This document shows positions 12,281 to 25,195 of a stretch of 64,000 nucleotides of DNA, piece after piece (positions within the stretch are counted from its first letter, which is position 1; every line of letters begins with the position of its first letter). Where the stretch lies: contig NC_064005.1 in the NCBI RefSeq assembly GCF_932276165.1, positions 6,820,001 to 6,884,000 on the forward strand, in the 5' to 3' direction. The stretch is from Plutella xylostella. Lineage: Eukaryota; Arthropoda; Insecta; Lepidoptera; Plutellidae. The notes under the pieces were generated by a model. That model did no database searches. It worked only from the letters and a program-made list of their open reading frames with translations, and was not told the origin of the DNA. A program made the position numbers and the translations under genes.

Positions 12281-12949
12281 TGGACTGCTGGCGGTGACGA
12301 TCCCGTAACGATGACGTCACGTCATGCGGTGACATTTGAAATTAGTCTTACGTCAAAATCATAACTAATCTGGAATTTATAGGTACTACTAACATTTAGT
12401 TCTATGAGTGCAGCCAAAGAGAAAACAAGAGTTTATCGACGTCGATAATAAACCAGTGTAGCGGCCTCAGTGGTGTCGCGGACTGCACATGCCCACCAAT
12501 TTCTATCTGGCCCGGTGACAGCTGACGTAACTGTGTATGAATTTTCATCATAATACTGAGTGGTCAGAGATGTTCATTTTTTATTATAATCATTTTCTTT
12601 GTAGGACCGTTAAGTTATATCAACTACGAATTATTTGTGCGTGTTTTGTTAAATGCTTCTTGTGAGTTATATTGTCAAGAATCTATATCACAAGAAAAAT
12701 GTCGATAAATTCCAACAGCCCGCTGTTAAATTTAGCATTTTCGTCTACAAATACCTAGATGCTACCCGTATGATGGTTAATAACAATAATAACATAACAC
12801 TTCATTTTGTTATCCATAGTTTACGTACAAGGTACGATGTATGAATGTTCTGCTTCTCCCAAATGGTATTTTCACCTATAAGATACACCTCTAACATTTA
12901 AACCAAACTGAACACTTACTTACGAAGCTTTAATCTCAAGCAATCGGTT

Positions 12950-13680
12950 CTACCTTTTTTGGCATAAGATTTATTTGCCTAATCTCGAATTGCATAGTAA
13001 CGTTTGGTCAAAGTCTCGTTACGCCGAAAATCGTATGGCATAAATCTCGTTTAGTAAAAAGTTATTTCGCATAACATTGTTTAGCCTAATAATGGTATGG
13101 CCAAATCTTGAATAGCCTAATAATGCTATGGCATAGGTTTATACAAAGTAATAATATTCGTTTGGCTTTAACTTTAACGGAGCGTTTCCCTACATAGCGC
13201 AAACTGGTGCCTTGTATTGTTTCCGCTGTTTGGAAAACGCTCCGCTCCGCTTCGCTCCGCTCCGCTTTGGTTTTGATGAACATGTGCACCTAACACGCTC
13301 CTCCTCGCTTTGCTCGTCGTCGCACCTATTTTTAGGTTTCAATCTCATGGGGTTTGTAATAATTATATTGGTCGTTAACTTTCGATTTTTTGATCATACA
13401 ACATCGTGATTTTCGGGAGGAGAAAAATACCACAATTTGTACATTTACTACATACTTAATATATTTTTATTAAGATAACATTAGGAGAAACAAGATTATA
13501 CATAGGTATAGACGAACATAAATTTGAGCAAACGAAACTTAGGTGTTTAAAGATTGTGCCTAAAGAGTTTTTGACGAAACGAGCCTTATGCCACATAAGT
13601 CTTGGCAAAGTGATGGTTCGGCCAAAAAAGTTTAGACCATACGAGTTATGCGAAATGAGCTTTGGTCAATAAAGATTATG
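12950..13680. mobile_element. Foldback element with subterminal short repeats
   Basis: The left half (12950-13150) has many degenerate direct repeats of a motif like TATGGCATAAATCTCGTTT. The right half (13540-13680) carries the same motif reversed (AAACGAGCCTTATGCC, CATACGAGTTATGCG). The centre contains an AACGGAGCG stretch and the low-complexity CGCTCCGCTCCGCTTCGCTC. No transposase is visible. The right limit merges with the LINE-like sequence that follows. Confidence 0.6.
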
Positions 13681-14320
13681 CGAGATGAGCGGAACCCGGT
13701 CCCTCAGTGTGGCGAGCTGTTGGGCATTAGCTACCCCACCCACCCGATGCCGGGGAGAACCCCTGTTCCTCATCTCTGGCTTGCCTTTATTGGTTGTCCA
13801 GAGTGAACACTGACGAGGAACAGGATCTCCCACCTCTTGCTTGCCTTCATTGGCTGGCTTGAGTGGTGTACCGCTAGAGCAGAAATGCTCGGAGGAAGGA
13901 AGTATATCCAGTAAGTGCTTGTAGGGGTCTTGACCGGCATCCGCGATTGCTCTGAGAGCCTTGGTATACCTCTCCACCCTCAGCACCTCATGCCATGTTG
14001 CCCCCTTGTTGCTACGTCACTGTAATGTGCTAGCGACTGATTTGGGGGGCCCATTTAATGTGTGTGCGAGTCACCCCCTGCCTTTTTATCCGTATGTGAA
14101 ACATATAGGTCCAGGCAGGGGCCATAGTCCTTCCATAGTCCCAGATACCCAGTCCATTTAGCACCCCATTCCATAACCCTGTATTAGTTTTCTCCATATC
14201 CTGCAATAGTCCTGCACTAACTGGGGATTTTCCTTGGGTTCACTTCTATAGTTTTCACAGGGAAAATCGTCGGTTAGTGTCACATTTCATATAGATTAAT
14301 GTTGTCAAAAGGGCCTCTAC
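13680..14320 (-). mobile_element. LINE-like 3' region, fragment
   Basis: The minus strand starts at GTTGTGTCGTTACCATCACA (after an ATT repeat), runs through a 106-codon ORF (13666-13986) with TKALRAIADAGQDPYKHLLD and two related segments (KPANEGKQEVGD, TTNKGKPEMRNRG), and ends at CCGCTCATCTCGCATAAT. I recall this sequence as common in Lepidoptera near LINE 3' ends, but I cannot name the clade with certainty. Confidence 0.45.
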
Positions 14321-14384
14321 ATGTTGGCTTCGGCCCCATGCACGCCTTCCAAATGATGTGATGGTAACGACACAACATAATAAT

Positions 14385-14560
14385 AATAATATGCGAGATG
14401 AGCGGAACCCCAAGCAATCGCAATTAGTAACAGTCTAGCCATGGCACGCTGTGCCGCCACAGATCGTACTCCGCGACCCCACAACTCATTACTATACCTA
14501 GATTCTAGACCGGTGTCCGTGCCCTGTAACTCTGTAACACAAATCTGGTTTAGAAATGTA
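14385..14560 (-). mobile_element. Second fragment of the same LINE-like family
   Basis: The minus strand ends with GGTTCCGCTCATCTCGCAT followed by an ATT simple repeat (14380-14395). This is the same terminus as the neighbouring fragment at 13680, so two copies lie head to tail. Upstream it reads GTGGCGGCACAGCGTGCCAT. The extent on the upstream side is uncertain. Confidence 0.4.
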
Positions 14561-15105
14561 TATAGAGCGGTGCGCGGCCGGTTTCCGCATGGCAACAAGC
14601 TCGACGGAAACGGGTCAACACTCCGCAACACACTTGCGCAGTCGCTCGCCTTGACACTGATCCCCTCGGCACAGGGTATATAATATACATACATAGATTA
14701 TACTGTGACGTTGCTATGTGACGCCTCTTCGTCAGCTTCTTCGTCCACTGTAAGACATGGAACTCTTTCAGACAGGGTCATACTTTGACCTCGGCTTTCT
14801 TAGCCACTATTGATCGATGCCTAAATCATCGGTGCATTTAAGGCTGTCACTAAAGCTGGAAGAAAATCAGAATCTGTCAAATCTAGTGAGGGGGGGTTGA
14901 GGTATGCGGGGCGTTCTACGGACAATGACATGAAATTTTAACATAGTACTCGAAAACATAAAAGTGAAGACATGCCACTTTGTTAAAAATATACTAAGTA
15001 AGTAATACTGTTTTGTGATACGAAAATATTTATTTTTATTTGAAAGTATTTTTAATATTTAATAATTAATTATATATAAAGTCGTACCCGTGCCGATATT
15101 TATAC

Positions 15106-15500
15106 AGGTTGTTGCAAAAAGGGTTTAATACTATGCCGAAACCTACGTGTGCAGCATGTTATTGATGTTATTTCTAAGCCAGGAAATGAAATCAGAATGT
15201 AAAATAATCGCGAAAATATTCATATCAGAGTTTAATAGTTCAGGGTGTTGTATTAAACTCTGCCCCCGTGTAATAAAAAAAGTATAGTTAGCCGAAAGGG
15301 CGTTACTCAGGCGTCACTCTGAAAAACTTTTATCCTACGTAATTTTTTATATTCATGAAAAAAACGCTTCTTCATATAATTTTTGACCTTTCGTGACCTT
15401 TTAGTTAGACGACCTGTTTTTTTTTGGTGTTTCAAAAGCAGAACAGTAGTTTGCAGAACTCTGCATATACAGGGTGTCACAAAAGGTTACGTAGCTGGCA
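15106..15500. mobile_element. Fragments of 'ACAGGGTG' inverted-repeat elements
   Basis: ACAGGTTGTTGCAAAAAGGG (15106), CAGGGTGTTGTATTAAAC (15241) and ACAGGGTGTCACAAAAGG (15470) are three separate terminus-like sequences in one orientation. They resemble the ends of the complete elements at 17299 and 30614. No matching partner ends are present, so these are partial or overlapping copies. Confidence 0.45.
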
Positions 15501-15537
15501 AAGGGATATGGGGAGGTCACCAGAAAAATAATAACAT

Positions 15538-15592
15538 GTAAGTACCCCCGCAAGGGAGTACATTAGTACAAGGCGAGAGTGTGTATTTTTTT
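15538..15592 (+). repeat. Interspersed repeat fragment
   Basis: CGCAAGGGAGTACATTAGTA and CAAGGCG-GAGTG are shared with 32935-32975, where the repeat is longer. Confidence 0.5.
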
Positions 15593-16229
15593 TTTAAGTA
15601 CTTATGTGTATTTGGGATATGATAGAAATAATATTTTTGTTTCTTAAAAACCAAAAAATTTACACCTTGCTGCGCTCTTTTGCTCACTGTAAGTACACCT
15701 ACAAATATTGCTGTATTAAAAAAAACGGTTTTGTTATAACGATTATAAAAAAAAAGTTATTTTCATGTCAAGGAGTCATTTACCTAATTACGATTTCACT
15801 CAACAGCAGGTGAACTGAAAAAATTAGTTCTAGTTCTATCATCACTTTAGATCGCAAACATTGTAACTCCACTTTTCTCGGCGAAAAGTACTCTTTGGTG
15901 TCAATAGAAACGTTTTTTGAATTCACATGTTTTCCTCTTTATTCGAAAAAAAAAAACTGTATTCCGCATTTTACCATTTGTTTTCCTCTAAACCCCAAAC
16001 CGTGATTTTTAAACAAGAAAACTTAGTAATTATACCCTTTATTCTCATATACAACGTGCGATGTAGGCGAACGTGAACGAAAACTATGCAATAAGCCTTT
16101 GTTTTTATTACTACTTTAGTAAATTACAATAACATACTCAACAATGTAAAATTTTTTTTGCAATGTTATGTTGTTAAATTAAGATCTAATATTTTATTAA
16201 CATGAAGTTACTTTCAACTTTTTTTTGCA

Positions 16230-17040
16230 TCTATGCGTCGAATCACAGCATGACGGCTGCTGCAGCTTCCTGCTGTCCTGTCCTCCAACCAATCCCACCA
16301 GTACTGCAGGTTGCGTCGAATACGAGCCATTCTCTTCGACTTGACAAGACAGGTGCTCCCGGAAGGATCATAGATCGCACGGAACCCGTACCCTATAGAG
16401 GCAACGGACTCCTTTGCAACAGCCCCCCAGATTCGGAACTAGCCCATGCACTGCATGGCGAGCACAGCTGCAGCAATTTTTTCGTACTGAATCATTGGGA
16501 TGTCATCCCCGAAGGAGGCTCTCAGCCTACCTCACGACCTGTGTGACATTAGAAAAATGCACTGTGCTAACGCCGTTTGCGAGCTTGATTTGCAGGACCG
16601 CGTTGTATGCCAAGTTCCACAGCAGAGGGGTCCAAGACCTACCGCTGTGGAACTCCGCAACTGAACTTCTTCAGTGAAAACAAACCCTCTCTTTTCGCAT
16701 CCTTAATGTACTTGTTAGACACGTATGACCTCTGTCAATTTTCTGCAGATAAGAAGACAAGTGATGGTATACAAGAACCGCCCTAAAGGTTCGCCCTCTA
16801 GAGGATAGAGTTGAACGCGGTTACTATTTTAAAGCAAACAGCCAGCGCAACAAGTCGCCCGTGGTTCTTATCCTGCTCCGACAGTGAACGAACGCAAAGT
16901 ATTGTACCCACTATTCGAATCCGCATTTCGGATGCCAAACTGACTGTCCGAAAGGTCGAAATCGTACCACCACAGAGGTATGACTCGTTCGAAGAGCTTA
17001 TCAGGCTCTTACAGCAATCAGATGTGTCGGTACACTGAAA
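16230..17040 (-). pseudogene. Decayed Jockey/R1-type LINE reverse transcriptase
   Basis: Read on the minus strand with frame changes, the order of landmarks is that of the reverse transcriptase of Jockey/R1-clade elements. SVYRHI.LL.EPDKLFERV (near 17035-16985) matches the usual SAYRPICLLDEAGKLFER. LSDSQFGIRN (near 16950) matches LSDxQYGFR. LVALAVCFKIVTAFNSI (near 16860-16805) matches the LDVxNAFNSI block. Next come the VPQ of the VPQGS box and GPLLWNLAYNAVLQIKLANG (near 16635-16570). The YADD box that should follow is not intact. Many stops and frameshifts show that it is long dead. The open frames on the plus strand here (16202-16546, 16414-16677, 16811-17038) are by-products. Confidence 0.85.
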
Positions 17041-17298
17041 GATAATCTACAGGCCTGCTTTATTTATTTAGGAGCACTAATGGCCTCCTTTCAGTCATTG
17101 AGTCACTGGCACTCAGGCTGCGGTTGAACAGGAAGATAGACTGTCTAAACAAATCATTTTTAGGCTAGTTAAAAAAAACTTCAGGTGGGTAGTATGCCAA
17201 CTAGAACTACAAATAAAACAGTATTTTTGTCTCCTCTAAAATTTGGTCACGAGGAGTTACGATGATTACGATCTAAGGTGACGCTGACGATATTTTAT

Positions 17299-17555
17299 AC
17301 AAGGTATTGAAAAAAGGGTATAAAGCTTAGCCAAAAGTGGATTTAGGTGCCATTCTGATCCACTTTTCTTCTACAATTTTGAAAATTCACGTAACAAAAC
17401 CTTTTACATAGAAACTTATTCGATCACGTGACTTTTTACTATAGAGACCGAATTTATTTTTCGAGAATTTCCAAAACTTGGAGAACAAAAGTTGTTCAGA
17501 ATAACCCCTGAGTCAAACCCTTTCGGCACAGTATACCCTTTTTGCAACATCCTGT
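17299..17555. mobile_element. 'ACAGGGTG' MITE, complete copy 1
   Basis: The left end ACAAGGTATTGAAAAAAGGG, then AAGCTTAGCCAAAAG, faces the right end CTTTCGGCACAGTATACCC, then TTTTTGCAACATCCTGT. The middle is about 180 bases without an ORF. A sister copy of similar length lies at 30614-30874. Length and structure suggest a Tc1/mariner-like non-autonomous element. Confidence 0.7.
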
Positions 17556-20500
17556 ATAGGTAATATCAGGTTTATAAAAGACCTGGGCCTGTAGAGTGAG
17601 ACTCGGCATGGGGAGTCATAATTTATAGATCTTTTAGGTTGCAGTGGCGAATGGGCACTGGTAGCCCTGCCCTTTTCTATAACTATAACTATAGGTAATT
17701 TTATGGCAATTTAAAAATGGTATAACATTTATCTATTTGAAAAAATCATTAAAAATATACATTACCTATCACCCTAATTAAAAAAAAAATTCAGCCCTTA
17801 CTTTAAACTTATAACACCCCTCTATTTCCTTCAGGGGTAAAAAAACCTGTGTATTTAATATTTTCTTATGAGTTTTTTTTTAAATACTAGGCTCTTACAT
17901 AGTTGTACATAATATTATGTGGTATTTTATTCCACTTGTAACGCATAAAATTCATAGCTACAGTAAACATTTCATTTTTTTCATGGCGAGATACAGTCGC
18001 ACTTAACCGCTTTTTTGCAAAGCTTGTTAAATAGATTTAAAAAATTATGTAAATATTAGATCTTCAATTTTTAAAAATACTTACTTATTTTTAACAACCT
18101 GTAGTGTACAGACTACCACATCTTAAAATATATATATTTTTAATTAACTACGGTTTTTGGTTTCAAATAAAACAAATTATGAACTTACTTTTCAACACCC
18201 TGTATATTGTGTAGCTTACCTACCATACACAACCGTTAAAATAAAATAAATTACCCCTCAGAATATAAACAGGCTCGCGCTTTGGCATACTGCATTGACC
18301 GTATAGTTCTTATTCGGAGAATCTAATAAGTGTCATTATGTGCAATGTTTACCTTTATCTATGCATCTGTAACTCTATAGTAAAAAATGTAAACAAATCG
18401 AAAAGGCGAAATGTTTTCTAAGAATTTTCGGCTTTTCTGCATCTAAAATGATTAGAAAATTAACTTTCCATAGCAAATGCATATGTATTATAATACTTGT
18501 AGTCATAATTTGTTGATTTAATCAGTTTTTGTGAAATATTTGATAAAAAATAAAATGGCGTGGGTATCGCTCCTAACAGGCCGCCACCAGGGCGACGACT
18601 GAAGAAATCTGAAATCTGTCACGGTGTCATCATTTTTAAACCGGAATTTATTAGTTTTTTGCAAAAAAAGTTGACTTCTGGTCCATTAAATCCAACTCTT
18701 TAAGGTAACTTTGTTAAGAATTTAATTACCTACACATACATATAAGATTCCATGAAAATGGGCCCTCTGATTTCGAGGGTTTTTTCATAATAAGTCAAAA
18801 AATGGCAAAAGACATGGTGTGTTTGCAATTTTTTTTAACATACTTATTATAATCCTGCACCAATTTATAAGCAACTAACATGTTCAGTATACCCTCTGCT
18901 ACAAAATATATTTTTATCAATGTGATAGAAGCCACCGTTTTTCCAATCTAATCAAGTATATCAAGCCGACTTTAGCATTTTAGCTTTAGGGATCCCCTTA
19001 AGGAGCCTCCGCGAATGACATATCCTCTGTATTTTATATACTGGCCAGTCAGCGACTGACACTATTCTGACTTGCTAATCCTTTCACCACGGTGTTTTTT
19101 CGCCTTAGGCGTGGCATACTTGAGTTGTACACCGCAAGGATAATACGAATTCTAAAGTTCCCAAATATCTTGTTCTTAAGCAGCCAGAAATTCCTCGAAA
19201 TTTATTCATCATTGAAACAAGAAACTAATTTCTCTCGACAAATGCTACGTTGGCGTCGCCGCAAGTCCCTGGCATTGACTCAGTGACTGCAGCCAGCACA
19301 CTATCCTACATTCGGGTTTGTTACATTACAAAATAGCGTTGAAATCCTTCCGTTTGCGGGCGTGTTGCGTAACAAGTGGGTCATCAACTGGCAACATTGT
19401 TGAGCGACCTTGACATTGTTGCAGTGGTTATCTCACACACAGAGTATCAGTGAGTCATCGCGCGATACGCATCGCTTAAACCAAGAGTGTGTCTTCCACG
19501 CTCGCTACAATAAGCTGGCTTGCTTCGGGATACGGTTTTGGAACACGTAATTTATGTTCAAATGTGTCACTCTAAAACTCTAAATTGTAAATGGTTAGTG
19601 CACATTTTATCAGTGTCACCGTAATTTGTAAAATATAGTCGGACTATTCGGTTACCCGTTTATCCTATAAATCTATTTTACATTTTGTATATTCATAATT
19701 ATGCATATAATGCTATAACTATAATAAATCATATACATCATATTCAATTCCGGTTCGATCTCAAGGTAAAACATTTGCCTATTCTAATCGCATGGAAAGA
19801 ATAAGGTGAAGAAAAAATACTTGCTGGAATATAATATTAATCGGTTATTAGTAATTGATTTAGATATAAACTGTTCGCGGTTGAATAAACAGGAGGCGCC
19901 CGCCGACCGGTTCACCGAGGTCGATCTCGTTACGAAAATATTGAATCGGCCAAGACCGAGACTGACCACACAGTAGGTTGCTATTGACAGAATTTCCTAG
20001 AACTTTTTTCTTCTGAGCTGACATAGAATTTAAATTTATGATTCGGCGATCGTTTATGTTATTGCCGTTATTGGCATCGAAATCTTTTCCTTCAATTAAA
20101 ATATACAGGGTGCCGTCATGCCGGTAGTTAAACAAGTTTTCTTCTTATATTAAAAAAATGCGAAAATTCTTATGTTTGCCTTACAATGCAGTCGGCAAAA
20201 TTAATGGTCTTTTTAGAACGGGGAGTTGTAGTTAACTTTTGCTAATTAGGCAAATGTAGCAATTATCAATTACTGAAATTCTGTATAATATGCTCACTCA
20301 GTAATGTTTTAAAGATATAAAAAATTCCTGAAAATGTTGCATGGATATTTCTCGAAGCAAGAAGCCAGAATGTCGTGAGTTGCCTCCGAGCTCCCAACTG
20401 ATGGCTTTATCTTCAACGAAAGATGTCACTGATTCACCTCGTATACAACCTGTGGCACTGGTTCGCTATAATATATCTTTTCTTCGCGCATTTATGACTA

Positions 20501-21175
20501 TAAATGTTTTTTCGCTGCGTCCTTGCATATTTATGTTATGTGGCATGCGGCTTGACAGTAACGAGAGTTATCTTCGGAGGGTCTGACGAAATATTAGCAG
20601 GATTTATCTGTTAAGTAATATTTTCAAGCATGTATGTACTTATTTTAATTTGACACGATCACCCTGTAACCGATTTTAATATGTGGGATGTACATTTATG
20701 GCTTTAAATATTTATTAAACTAAAGTGAATTTTCGTGTATCCACATTTATCAGTATACCTTAGTGCAGGTTAGCAGTCATAAATAAGCAAACAATGTTAG
20801 ACGTAGTCATCTCCCAAGGCCCATTACTAAAGTTAAAATCTCTTTCTCGTTATCCCTCATCCACCCACTACTTTCTCCTGTCATTTACCCACTTTGGTTT
20901 GTGAGTTTGCTTGCATTTGTATCTAGGTCTTTGATTAAAGACCTAGGTATAGTTATTTGATCTTCCTATGTCGTAAGTAAATTTATTCCTCCTTATTTGG
21001 AGTAAGCTGGCCTCACCTTCATATTATTTTTATACTTGATTGACTTTGAATGGTAAAACGCTGTTATTAATAAGAACAACTTTGTTGCTAGATTATAATT
21101 ACATATAACTTATCATTATTAGAAAAAAACATACAAACGTATAAAGAGGACAGGTTCCCGATACTTAATTAGACG
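17556..21175. other. No gene found
   Basis: AT-rich sequence with orphan element termini (CAACACCCTGTAT at 18191; CAGGGTG at 20106 and its complement at 20659). No exon with splice sites and codon bias was found. ORFs are short and featureless. Confidence 0.55.
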
Positions 21176-21432
21176 ACCGAATGGCGTAGTGGTTAGTGAC
21201 CCTGACTACTGAGCCGAAGGTCCCGGGTTCGATTCCCGGCTGGGGCAGATATTTGTTTAAATACAGATATTTGTACTCGGGTCTTGGGTGTTGATATTTA
21301 TATTTAATATCTATCTATCTATGTATTTGTGTAGATATATCAGCTGTCCGACACCCATAACACAGGTTCTGCCTAGCTTGGGGTCGGATGGCCGTGTGTG
21401 AGATGTCCCCACATATTATTATTAAAAAAAAA
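21176..21432 (+). mobile_element. tRNA-derived SINE (family A), full length
   Basis: The tRNA-like head has an A box TGGCGTAGTGG (21182-21192) and a perfect B box GGTTCGATTCC (21226-21236), the internal RNA polymerase III promoter of such elements. The body contains TACTCGGGTCTTGGGTGTTG and ACAGGTTCTGCCTAGCTTGG. The tail is an ATTATTATTAAAAAA stretch. Retrotransposition would rely on a partner LINE. A second copy lies at 29482-29743 on the minus strand. Confidence 0.92.
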
Positions 21433-22354
21433 ATTTATACTTATAAATAAATAAATATATGCAAAAAGTGCGCTAGTAACAATCTGAATACTTAAGTTAA
21501 TATAGTGTTTCCTTGACAAATAGGTGAAAGATCATTAGACGGTCGATCGCATGCAATTGTAAAACGACTGTTACAATTATAATACAAGTACATAGTTAGT
21601 TATAATTACGTGGAATGTGGTTGTATTGTTGTAGTATGCCCGTGTAGAATAAATAAATAAATAAACAATGGTGCACAGTTGCTACCGAATTTTCGGACGA
21701 AGATACCTGCATTGACTTTGAATAAAATAAGTGATGATAACTATCAATTCTTTAGGAAATGACTCAAATGTATCAAATTGTAGTATATTGAAATACCTTT
21801 CTAATGAGCCTCCATAGATATTTGCCGGTTCTCCTTTTGTATTAACGTACTTCTTACCATAACCAAGATGAAGTTTTCACTCAAGCCAAAAATTACACTT
21901 TAATATTCTACACCCTATAATGGTGATATTGATGAAAACTTGATGATGATTATACAGTTGCCAGAGATAAATCATTAGGCGACTCGTAACGATGGGATAA
22001 ACTGATATTATGGAGTCACTCCAGCTTGCGAAAAAGTGTGGGTAATTAATAGTTACTTAATTTGGTAATAGGTATTTATTATGATTACGTTTTTAATTCA
22101 AAACATGTGTTACCTACTTATAATGTATAAATGATTAAAAGTACAAATTGTTACTTTTGTTTAAATTCAACAGCACATAAAACACCTAAATATTATTTCA
22201 TTGTGTTTGTTTTTTATATTATTTCAGTAAAAAAAACTCTTGAGGCTGACAGTACATTTCATAAATTTCAACTAAAGTACCTAGAACTTATAGTCTTTTA
22301 GAAATTCGGGACGAATGTGGCCGGGTCGAAAGCGGAATGGGGTGAATGTGGCTG
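21433..22354. other. No gene found
   Basis: AT-rich sequence; nothing beyond simple (AAAT) runs near 21645-21665. Confidence 0.6.
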
Positions 22355-22472
22355 GACCCAAAAGTGTTGCGCCATCTCGACTCTATCTAGTTGTATTAAA
22401 CTTAATGATTGCATGACAGCTCTTGTATGTGTTTTTTGTTAGTTTTTTGTTAAGCTAGAGTAACCCTCTCAA
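22355..22472 (-). mobile_element. MITE family 'GGTCACTC', degraded copy 4
   Basis: In reverse orientation: CGACTCTATCTAGTTGTATT, GCATGACAGCTCTTG and TAGAGTAACCCTCTC are recognisable. The other end has decayed. Confidence 0.6.
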
Positions 22473-23457
22473 CCTGTTTTGTCAAATTGATTTAACACGA
22501 ACATTGAAAACAGGTTTGTATGTCTGGAACTTTAATGAACGTTTATAGAGCTTTTTTTGTCGTAGTTAATTTGTTTTAGTACTCATCTTAATTTCTCTTA
22601 ATTTAGTAATAATTTTTTTAATATGACATAATAATTATGTTATGAAAATAGCAACAATGTGTGCAAGTTTTTGCATTTTTTAGGTTATAATTCAGCTTCA
22701 CTTTTGGTGAAAGGATTTGTTATGTGAACACCTGTGCGTCTCATGACAGGACAATGCCGACGCCTTTACGACCGGACATCCTAGTGGTTAACTCCTTTTC
22801 TTACGGTCCCAGTGGTCCCAGGTACTATTAATGTGTACAAAAGTAAACAAGTATGTACCTAATATTGACTTGTACATTGTCTTCTTTGCGGTCAAAAACT
22901 AGACTTTTGTGAAAGTCAAGAAGAGCTGCTCACTTTTCGTCATATAGATGTTAGCAATATTACGATTATTAGGAACCTAATTTTGCTAACTTACATTTAA
23001 GGTACTTTATAAAAACACGTTTTCTCTCGCCTTAAAGTAATATTCGTATAATACTGTAGCGAAACTAATGCGAGCCCTATATCCATTTACTGGCTCGAAG
23101 CACCATGTAGCAGGGTTCCCGGGATCGGGAATTACCTCAGGTTCAGTTTCCCGGACTAATCGCCCTGTTCGCTGTTTGTTGCGGTAAAAGTCACGCGCCG
23201 GCACTTCAGGGTTCCGCCGGTAATAAAAATTTAAAATCGACCAGACTTTCTACTTAAATCTTTGCTTGTGTGCGTTGCAACAAAATTAAATAACAACTAC
23301 AGTCTACACCCACAACCACAACTGGTAGAGCACACTGTGGCTCAGCAAAATTTTGTTTTCGACTGGGACCTAAAAAATATGCGTGCTTTTGTTATCATAA
23401 ATGCGCAAACATAGAACAACGCGGACTCGGGTGGTTGCAAATTATAACATATAGACG
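22473..23457. other. No gene found
   Basis: Contains a 65-codon minus-strand ORF (23007-23204) in a slightly GC-richer patch with no recognisable domain. It is not supported as a gene. Confidence 0.5.
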
Positions 23458-23667
23458 ACTAGCTGTTCCCGCGCGCTTCGCTTCGCCTTAAAAAGTTTTC
23501 CCGTGGGAATTCCGGGATAAAAAGTAGCCTATGTTCTTTCCCAGGGTCTAGACCATATGTATACCAAATTTCATTCAAATCCGTTCAGTAGTTTTGGCGT
23601 GAAAGAGTAACAGACAGACAGACAGACAGACACAGTTACTTTCACATTTATAATATTAGTTAGGATT
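23458..23667 (+). mobile_element. Interspersed repeat family A, copy 2
   Basis: From ACTAGCTGTTCCCGCG to ATTAGTTAGGATTAGG, with the same internal blocks as the copies at 2062 and 49023. It has four GACA repeats in the GACAGACAGACAGACA stretch. No clear target-site duplication. Confidence 0.75.
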
Positions 23668-25195
23668 AGGATTTATAAGTAAAGTTATTCTAAAGACTTT
23701 TCGAGATAGTTTCTTTACCTTGAGCGAGTGTAGGCACACTATTCAGGGTGAATTGAGTATTTCCGTAGAGTATGCGAGTACTACTCGGTATTAGAGTAGC
23801 TGGTACTGATAGTAATAATTTATTTATTTACATTGAGCACACTTTCCACCCGTCCCAGACATTGACCCACTTGTCACAAGTATATTACACTAAGCCAATA
23901 CGACTATCGAATCAAAACCTAATAGATAATCAGATAACCCAGTCAGGTAGCGGCTAGCAACAACTACTAACCACACAATCTCTACTGCAACTATATTATT
24001 AAAGCGATATCTATTTTTATTGCAACTATCCACGACACTTCTGCACATCGGTGCACAGCTCCAAAACGATCCATTTTAAATCGTCCCCCACACGCTTAAG
24101 GCATAGTTTAAATTGTATCTGGAAGTATGTAGGACATTGTAGAAATAATCAATGTATAGTTGAGTCAATTATTGCATTTGCCAAGTCATAGATAGGCCGT
24201 ACCTACCACGTGTCCGCTTATACGTATACACGATCCATGCGCTAACGCAGGGACCAACCAGCGTAACTTGCTCTTGCAGTTTGTACAGATGTGTAGATAG
24301 GAGAGGTCAAGTCTTTACTCGTGTAACATAGGAAGGAGGTTAAAGATTTGAATAGTTCTCAGATGCAGATCGGGTGATTTGAATATCATTATTAAGTGGG
24401 TACATATTTGTGGAGGATCGTCGATATTTAGTACGAAAACGTGATTTCATTCGTGGACATGTAGAAGAAGGAACACATTAACTGGTTTCTGTCATCACAG
24501 GCGTTACTTACGGACTATACAGCATTATCTCACTGGAACCACTGGAAGGATACATAAATGATAATAATAATGAGCTATAATTGATGTGACTTGAAATTGC
24601 TAGTTACCATCATAAGTAGTCCTATAGATACAATCTACTCAAGTGCGTGAGTAGTTGTTCTGTCTGAATCCTACAGTACTTACCTAACCTGTATGTCATC
24701 GAAGTAACATCTCCATTAACCTACTACAAAATGTTGTAAATAAGGAGGCCTATGAAACATTGTCTCTGGATATGCAATGGTAACGGCTCAATGCAAGCTA
24801 TATCTTTAGTTATCACGACTTCTGTGTACTCCTTTAATAGCATCAACATTTCGTAGCTTTCTCCCGGTTCGTGGCTGCCATATCGTTTAGTCGTGCTTTA
24901 GTCGGGACTGACTCTCATTGTCTCACATATCTGTGATATTTTTGACCCACTAAGACGAATGGCGACGGTCGTTGGAACGTGAGATGGAAAATGATGAAGT
25001 GTCCATCCATGTTTCATTGTAAGTGGTAATAGGGAAAATCTTCCTTAGCTGAACTGAAATTGTTGTTAGATATTAATGCATAGTTAATGGTTCCCTCGCA
25101 TCCCTCGGGGCAGGTGATTGTTGCCTGGTGATGATGACGAGGCTGTGTTCAACAAAAGGTCAGCCACTACTGTCCAGTACTGTCGCTTCACGAAA
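23668..25195. other. No gene found
   Basis: No supported feature. Sequence is of ordinary intergenic or intronic composition. Confidence 0.55.

Noticed and set aside
12433..12448. Perfect 16-bp palindrome TTATCGACGTCGATAA as an operator site
   Set aside because: A single short palindrome in a 64-kb eukaryotic window is expected by chance, and no promoter is nearby.
16202..17038. Three plus-strand ORFs as genes
   Set aside because: The minus strand shows reverse transcriptase blocks in the right order, so these are antisense by-products of a dead LINE.
20106..20665. 560-bp element bounded by CAGGGTG and its complement with TA on both sides
   Set aside because: Only about seven bases of the ends match, and this motif is frequent here; not enough to call one element.
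21226..21236. tRNA gene at the GGTTCGATTCC box
   Set aside because: The sequence cannot form a tRNA acceptor stem and continues into a SINE body; a second copy at 29.7 kb confirms a repeat family.
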